Source: Candidatus Adiutrix sp. (lineage in GTDB: Bacteria > Desulfobacterota > Desulfarculia > Adiutricales > Adiutricaceae). From it: DNA of 9,663 nucleotides. The stretch covers positions 1-9,663 of the forward strand of contig JAITUX010000005.1 of assembly GCA_031286085.1 (NCBI GenBank). The letters run 5' to 3'. A program made the translations under genes and the position numbers. Numbering within the stretch: position 1 is the stretch's first letter; each line of letters opens with the position of its first letter. This document shows, piece after piece, positions 6,348-9,663 of the stretch. The notes under the pieces were generated by a model. That model was not told where the DNA came from and did no database searches. It was given only the letters and a program-made list of their open reading frames with translations.

Positions 6348-6902
6348 ATGCCCAGGATGAAAGACTTCTACCAGAAGACCGTGACGCCCAAGCTGATCCG
6401 CGAGTTCGGCTACAAGAACCCCAACCAGGTGCCCAAGCTGGTCAAGGTCACCTTGAACATGGGCCTGGGCGAGGCCATCCAGAACGCCAAGATCCTGGAC
6501 GCCGCCGCCGCGGAACTGGCGGCCATCAGCGGCCAGAAGGCCGTCATCACCAAGGCCCGCCGCTCCATCGCCGCCTTCAAGCTGCGCGAGGGCATGCCCA
6601 TCGGGGTGACCGTGACCTTGCGGCGGGACAAGATGTTCTTCTTCCTGGACAAGCTCATCAACATCGTCCTGCCCCGGGTTCGCGACTTCCGGGGCGTTTC
6701 GCCCAAGGCCTTCGACGGGCGGGGCAACTACACCCTGGGCATCAAGGAACACATCATCTTCCCCGAGATCGACTATGACAAGATAGACAAGATCAAGGGC
6801 CTGAACATCAGCATAGTGACCTCGGCCCGGACGGACGAGGAAGCCCGTTTTCTCCTGAGCGAACTGGGCATGCCCTTCCGCAAGGGCGGGCCGGCGAATT
6901 AG
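6348..6902 (+). CDS. rplE: 50S ribosomal protein L5
   Basis: L5 binds 5S rRNA, forms part of the central protuberance and contacts P-site tRNA. The product is 184 residues (family about 179). [21 protein letters not shown] (33-53), the motif [25 protein letters not shown] (62-86), [28 protein letters not shown] and the region [19 protein letters not shown] are characteristic, and the end [20 protein letters not shown] is standard. The start ATG 6348 follows GGGAG at 6335-6339; an in-frame ATG at 6357 is also possible (181 residues) but is less well spaced. In E. coli translation from this gene onward is repressed by S8; the gap upstream here is long and structured. Confidence 0.98.
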   Translation: MPRMKDFYQKTVTPKLIREFGYKNPNQVPKLVKVTLNMGLGEAIQNAKILDAAAAELAAISGQKAVITKARRSIAAFKLREGMPIGVTVTLRRDKMFFFLDKLINIVLPRVRDFRGVSPKAFDGRGNYTLGIKEHIIFPEIDYDKIDKIKGLNISIVTSARTDEEARFLLSELGMPFRKGGPAN

Positions 6903-6925
6903 GGGGAAGCCCCCGGCTTCGCCCC
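6902..6925 (+). other. Hairpin at the rplE stop
   Basis: GAAGCC at 6906-6911 pairs with GGCTTC at 6915-6920 around CCC. With one bulged G (6921), GGGG at 6902-6905 can pair with CCCC at 6922-6925, making a stem of about 10 bp that starts in the rplE stop codon. It lies in the 79-base gap before rpsN (6903-6981). No T-run follows, so it is not a terminator of the usual type. Post-termination mRNA hairpins like this may slow 3' decay; this role is inference. Confidence 0.45.
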
Positions 6926-6981
6926 GCGGAGCCAGGGGCCTTTCGCCCGCAGCGTAAATTGCCATGAGGGGAGTTTAGCCA

Positions 6982-7167
6982 ATGGCCAAGAAATCCATGA
7001 TGATCAGGGCCGGCCGGCCGGCCAAGTTCGGGGTCCGGCACTACAGCCGCTGCCCCCTCTGCGGCCGCCCGCGGGCCTATATCCGCAAATACAACCTGTG
7101 CCGCATCTGTTTCCGCAGCCTGGCCCTGTCCGGGGAGATACCCGGCGTCATCAAGGCCAGCTGGTGA
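6982..7167 (+). CDS. rpsN: 30S ribosomal protein S14 type Z (zinc-binding)
   Basis: S14 is a late-assembly protein of the 30S head. This is the short four-cysteine (C+, type Z) form: 61 residues, with C24, C27, C40 and C43 in CPLC and CRIC forming the zinc site, then [18 protein letters not shown], the conserved end. Residues 11-21 ([11 protein letters not shown]) are the usual rRNA-contacting part. The longer cysteine-free form of E. coli is not present in this window. The start ATG 6982 follows GAGGGGAG at 6966-6973. rpsH follows after 13 bases. Type Z genes are often named rpsZ or rpsN1. Confidence 0.98.
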   Translation: MAKKSMMIRAGRPAKFGVRHYSRCPLCGRPRAYIRKYNLCRICFRSLALSGEIPGVIKASW

Positions 7168-7180
7168 GAGGCCAAAACCC

Positions 7181-7579
7181 ATGAGCATGACCGATCCCAT
7201 CGCCGACCTCCTGACCAGGATCCGCAACGCTCTCATAGCCCGCCACGACCGGGTGGACGTGCCGGCCTCCCGGATCAAGGTGGCCATAGTCCGCATACTC
7301 AAGGACGAGGGCTTCATAAAGAATTTCAAGGTCTCCAAGGACAACCGTCAGGGCCTGATCCGGGTTTTCCTGAAATACGCGGAACACAACGTCCCGGTCA
7401 TCAACGGCCTGGAGAGGGTCTCCAAGCCCGGCCGCCGCGTCTATCAGCGGGCGGCCGACCTGGAGCCGGTGCTTTCCGGCCTGGGCGTGGCCATCCTGTC
7501 CACCTCCTCCGGGGTCATGACCGACAAGGAGGCCCGGCGCCAGAACCTCGGCGGCGAGACGCTCTGCCAGATCTGGTGA
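7181..7579 (+). CDS. rpsH: 30S ribosomal protein S8
   Basis: S8 is a primary binder of the central domain of 16S rRNA and in E. coli the repressor of the spc operon. The product is 132 residues (typical 130-132). [35 protein letters not shown] and the diagnostic C-terminal [20 protein letters not shown] are all present; the last motif holds the serines and threonine that contact rRNA. There are two in-frame ATGs, 7181 and 7187; the second would give the common MTDPIADLL start, and the weak site GAGAGG at 7167-7172 allows either. Four of its eleven isoleucine codons are ATA. Confidence 0.97.
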   Translation: MSMTDPIADLLTRIRNALIARHDRVDVPASRIKVAIVRILKDEGFIKNFKVSKDNRQGLIRVFLKYAEHNVPVINGLERVSKPGRRVYQRAADLEPVLSGLGVAILSTSSGVMTDKEARRQNLGGETLCQIW

Positions 7580-7617
7580 GCCTCTGGGGCCTTACATTAA
7601 GGCGGGAGAAGCGAACA

Positions 7618-8163
7618 ATGTCCAGAATCGGTAAAATGCCCATAGCCCTGCCCAAGGGCGTCAAGGTGGAGTGGGAGGCCCCGCTCCTCAAGGTCACCGG
7701 CGGCAAGACCGTCCTGAGCCGCCGCCTCCATCCTTCCATAAAGGTGGAACTGGCCGGGGAGACCGTCAAGGTGCTGCCGGCGGATGAAAAGAGCGAGTCC
7801 GGCCGGGCCCTGTGGGGCCTGAGCCGGACCCTGGTCAACAACATGGTGGTCGGCGTCTCGGCCGGGTTCACCAAGGTGCTGGAAATGACCGGGGTCGGCT
7901 GGCGGGCCGAGGCCGAGGGGCAGACCCTGAAGCTGGCCCTGGGCTTCTCCCACCCGGTGAGTTTCCCCCTGCCCCAGGGCGTAAGCGCCCAGGTGGACCC
8001 CAAGACCTACCGCATCACCCTGAAGGGGGCCGACCGGGAGGTCCTGGGCGAGACGGCGGCCAAGATCCGGGCGCTCCGCAGGCCGGAACCCTACAAGGGC
8101 AAGGGCATCCGTTACGAAGGGGAGCGCATCATCCGCAAAGTCGGCAAGGCCGGCGGCAAGTGA
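7618..8163 (+). CDS. rplF: 50S ribosomal protein L6
   Basis: L6 binds near the sarcin-ricin loop close to the elongation factor binding site. From ATG 7618 the product is 181 residues, against about 177-180 usually. MSRIGKMPIALPKGVKV is the standard start; GVSAGFTKVLEMTGVGWRAE and LKLALGFSHPV are mid-protein motifs, and GADREVLGETAAKIRALRRPEPYKGKGIRYEGERI is the hallmark of the second repeat domain. The site GGGAGA at 7604-7609 fits this start. The open frame reaches back to a GTG at 7576 that overlaps the rpsH stop, but the extra 14 residues ([14 protein letters not shown]) do not resemble L6 and I reject that start. Confidence 0.97.
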   Translation: MSRIGKMPIALPKGVKVEWEAPLLKVTGGKTVLSRRLHPSIKVELAGETVKVLPADEKSESGRALWGLSRTLVNNMVVGVSAGFTKVLEMTGVGWRAEAEGQTLKLALGFSHPVSFPLPQGVSAQVDPKTYRITLKGADREVLGETAAKIRALRRPEPYKGKGIRYEGERIIRKVGKAGGK

Positions 8164-8233
8164 GCCGTAAGGGCCGGCCGGGTTTTTAAAATGGCGGCCA
8201 ACAAAATTATTTAAAGACCCTTTCGAGGTGTTT
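8164..8233 (+). other. AT-rich gap between rplF and rplR
   Basis: These 70 bases hold no gene. Bases 8183-8223 (GGTTTTTAAAATGG, then AACAAAATTATTTAAAG) are the most AT-rich run in the window, in strong contrast to its surroundings. TAAAAT at 8187-8192 resembles a -10 box, but no matching -35 element stands at 16-18 bases upstream, so I do not call a promoter. A GGCCGGCC palindrome (8172-8179) followed by GGGTTTTT looks superficially like a terminator, but the stem cannot form a hairpin with a proper loop. The end, CGAGGTG, is the ribosome binding site of rplR. Low structure may help initiation. Confidence 0.5.
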
Positions 8234-8602
8234 ATGACCAAGACCAATCCCCGCCAGTCGTCCCGCCGCCAGAGGCAGGCCCGGGTGCGCCGCAAGGTGC
8301 GCGGCACGGCCGAGCGGCCCCGCCTCTCCGTCTTTCGTTCCTCCGGGCACATTTACGCCCAGGTGATCAACGACGACCAGGGCGTCACCCTGGCCGCCGC
8401 CTCCACCTTAAGCCCGGATCTGCGGGCCGAGGTCAAGGGCCTCAAGAAGATGGAGGCCGCCAAGGCCGTGGGCCGCGCCATAGCCCAGGCGGCCAAGACC
8501 CGCGGCTGCCTGAAGGTGGTCTTCGACCGCAACGGTTTTCTATATCACGGCCGGATCAAGGCCCTGTCCGAGGGGGCCCGGGAGGGCGGTCTGGACTTTT
8601 AG
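8234..8602 (+). CDS. rplR: 50S ribosomal protein L18
   Basis: L18 binds 5S rRNA together with L5 and L25 family proteins in the central protuberance. From ATG 8234 it is 122 residues, the usual length. The basic N-terminal segment [26 protein letters not shown] (about 11-36), then [20 protein letters not shown] and the end [28 protein letters not shown] are diagnostic. A GTG at 8228, six bases earlier, is in frame, but it is part of the GAGGTG ribosome binding site (8225-8230), whose spacing suits ATG 8234. The stop TAG contributes its G to the large hairpin that follows. Confidence 0.97.
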   Translation: MTKTNPRQSSRRQRQARVRRKVRGTAERPRLSVFRSSGHIYAQVINDDQGVTLAAASTLSPDLRAEVKGLKKMEAAKAVGRAIAQAAKTRGCLKVVFDRNGFLYHGRIKALSEGAREGGLDF

Positions 8603-8638
8603 CGGAATAAGGCTGACGGAACGTCAAGCTTATTCCGC
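8602..8638 (+). promoter_or_regulatory. Two-part RNA hairpin between rplR and rpsE
   Basis: GCGGAATAAG at 8602-8611 is a perfect inverted repeat of CTTATTCCGC at 8629-8638. Inside it TGACG (8614-8618) pairs with CGTCA (8622-8626) around GAA. The two stems (10 and 5 bp) are separated by a small 2x2 internal loop (GC opposite AG). Unlike other pairings in this window, the arms are not simple GC-rich words, so chance is an unlikely explanation. The element starts in the rplR stop codon and ends 18 bases before the rpsE ribosome binding site GGAGG (8657-8661). No T-run follows it. It may be an mRNA processing or stability site, or a protein-binding site; the sequence does not decide. Confidence 0.65.
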
Positions 8639-8667
8639 GCACATAACACAAGGCTTGGAGGATACGA

Positions 8668-9168
8668 GTGTACCGGGCGGAAGCGGAAGAACAGAGTTTA
8701 ATAGACAAGGTGGTCCACATCAACCGGGTGGCCAAGGTGGTCAAGGGCGGTCGCCGTTTCTCCTTCTCCGCCATCGTGGTGGTGGGCGACGGCCGGGGCC
8801 GGGTCGGCTTCGGCCTGGGCAAGGCCAACGAGGTGCCCGAGGCCATCCGCAAGGGCTTCGAGCAGGCCAAGAAGGCCATGTTCAAGGTTGACCTGGCCGG
8901 GACCACCGTGCCCCACCAGATGGTGGGGCATACCGGCGCCGGCTCGGTGCTGCTCAAGCCGGCGGCCAAGGGCACCGGCGTCATCGCCGGCGGGGCCGTC
9001 CGGGCGGTGGTGGAAGCCGCGGGGGTGGAAGACATCCTGAGCAAGGTCCTGGGCTCCAACAATCCCCACAACGTGGTCCGGGCCACCATCGCCGCGCTCA
9101 AGAAGATGCGCCGGGCCCAGACCGTGGCCCAGGAACGCGGCATACCGGCCGAGCGGCTCCGGGTGTGA
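8668..9168 (+). CDS. rpsE: 30S ribosomal protein S5
   Basis: S5 helps accuracy of decoding and shapes the mRNA entry site together with S3 and S4. The product is 166 residues, as in E. coli. The dsRBD-like N-terminal domain shows [25 protein letters not shown] (18-42) and [20 protein letters not shown]; the second domain shows [51 protein letters not shown]. The loop around VKGGRR, where spectinomycin-resistance changes fall in E. coli, looks intact. The start is GTG 8668 with GGAGG (8657-8661) six bases upstream. rpmD follows after 39 bases. Confidence 0.98.
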   Translation: MYRAEAEEQSLIDKVVHINRVAKVVKGGRRFSFSAIVVVGDGRGRVGFGLGKANEVPEAIRKGFEQAKKAMFKVDLAGTTVPHQMVGHTGAGSVLLKPAAKGTGVIAGGAVRAVVEAAGVEDILSKVLGSNNPHNVVRATIAALKKMRRAQTVAQERGIPAERLRV

Positions 9169-9207
9169 GCCGGGCGGCGGAACGGCATTAAAAAAGGCGG
9201 GCACAGC

Positions 9208-9381
9208 ATGGAACTTAAAATAACCCAGATCCGGTCCCTCATCAGCCGGAAGCCCAAGCATCGCCGCACGGTGAAGGCCCTGGGCCTCAAGCGCATCGGC
9301 CACACGGTGACCCAGAGGGACACCCCGGCCATCCGGGGCATGATCAAGAGCGTCTCCTATCTGGTCAAGGTCGAGGAATAG
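9208..9381 (+). CDS. rpmD: 50S ribosomal protein L30
   Basis: L30 is a small 23S rRNA binding protein of the 50S subunit. Translating from ATG 9208 gives 57 residues, within the usual 57-60: [20 protein letters not shown], then [20 protein letters not shown], then [17 protein letters not shown]. The motif [22 protein letters not shown] is the family signature. AAGGCGGG at 9194-9201 is the probable ribosome binding site. It sits in its usual place between rpsE and rplO; only two bases separate its stop TAG from the rplO ATG, so the two are probably translationally coupled. Confidence 0.97.
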   Translation: MELKITQIRSLISRKPKHRRTVKALGLKRIGHTVTQRDTPAIRGMIKSVSYLVKVEE

Positions 9382-9383
9382 AC

Positions 9384-9663
9384 ATGGATCTCTCAAGTCT
9401 CAGCCCCCCCCCGGGCTCGAAGAAGAAGGCCCGGCGCATCGGCCGGGGCGAGGGCTCCGGCTGGGGCAAAACCTCCGGCCGGGGGCACAAGGGCCAGAAG
9501 GCCCGCAGCGGCGGCGGCGTGAGCCCCGGCTTCGAAGGCGGCCAGATGCCCCTCCAGCGCCGCCTGCCCAAGCGCGGCTTCACCAATATTTTCAAGAAGA
9601 CCTACGCCCTGGTCAACCTGGGCGCCTTGAAGCCCTTCGCGGCCGGCAGCACCGTTGACGCCC
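9384..9663 (+). CDS. rplO: 50S ribosomal protein L15 (partial, cut by window edge)
   Basis: L15 is a mid-to-late assembly protein of the 50S subunit. The first 93 residues are visible; the C-terminal part lies outside the window. [20 protein letters not shown] is the start, with the typical glycine- and lysine-rich extended segment [20 protein letters not shown] (20-39) followed by ARSGGG, then [19 protein letters not shown] (50-68) and the beginning of the globular domain (YALVNLGAL). The start ATG 9384 uses GAGG at 9373-9376, which lies within the end of rpmD. secY would be expected next in this operon type, beyond the window. Confidence 0.96.
   Translation, partial: MDLSSLSPPPGSKKKARRIGRGEGSGWGKTSGRGHKGQKARSGGGVSPGFEGGQMPLQRRLPKRGFTNIFKKTYALVNLGALKPFAAGSTVDA

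Noticed and set aside
7576..7617. Upstream GTG start for rplF overlapping the rpsH stop
   Set aside because: The added 14 residues do not match L6, while ATG 7618 gives the standard MSRIGK start and has a well-spaced GGGAGA.
8172..8187. Terminator before rplR (GGCCGGCC then GGGTTTTT)
   Set aside because: The palindrome has no loop and cannot form a stable hairpin alone; rplR follows on the same strand.
8556..9347. A 263-codon - strand frame opposite rpsE and rpmD
   Set aside because: It is antisense to clearly identified S5 and L30 genes and has a low-complexity R/P/S/T-rich product without known motifs.

Overview
The window is a continuous run of translation genes, all on the + strand: the 3' end of tuf (EF-Tu), then the S10 operon (rpsJ, rplC, rplD, rplW, rplB, rpsS, rplV, rpsC, rplP, rpmC, rpsQ) passing directly into the spc operon (rplN, rplX, rplE, rpsN, rpsH, rplF, rplR, rpsE, rpmD, rplO). 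The rplO gene is cut by the right edge. This is the canonical bacterial str/S10/spc order with no inserted, missing or broken gene. No mobile element, CRISPR array, tRNA, rRNA or clear promoter or terminator is visible, and no gene-free stretch exceeds 124 bases.

The DNA is strongly GC-rich. Several traits fit a GC-rich member of the Desulfobacterota (former Deltaproteobacteria): the type of S14 (short, four-cysteine), L24 with two CxxC pairs, L2 with [10 protein letters not shown] followed by SSGGRHP, and tuf directly upstream of rpsJ. This placement is inferred from remembered family patterns, not from a search, and is only moderately secure. ATA isoleucine and AGG arginine codons recur even in these highly expressed genes, which is unusual.

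Layout: 1-118 tuf end; 119-195 short gap; 196-2926 rpsJ to rplB, tightly packed with GTGA/ATGA start-stop overlaps at rpsJ/rplC and rplD/rplW; 2954-4961 rpsS to rplP, with unusually wide gaps on both sides of rpsC (100 and 79 bases); 4958-6223 rpmC to rplX, tight; 6224-6347 a 124-base gap with two strong hairpins before rplE; 6348-8163 rplE to rplF; 8164-8233 an AT-rich gap; 8234-8602 rplR; a long lower-GC hairpin between rplR and rpsE; then rpsE, rpmD and rplO. All products are ribosomal proteins of the two subunits, plus the elongation factor that delivers aminoacyl-tRNA, so the genes serve one process and are probably co-transcribed.

I found no undescribed system. The points worth a second look are a roughly 17-residue insertion in the S3 KH domain, a 21-residue N-terminal extension on L22, several strong intergenic RNA hairpins in a region where other bacteria place r-protein autoregulation sites, and the codon and start-codon choices.
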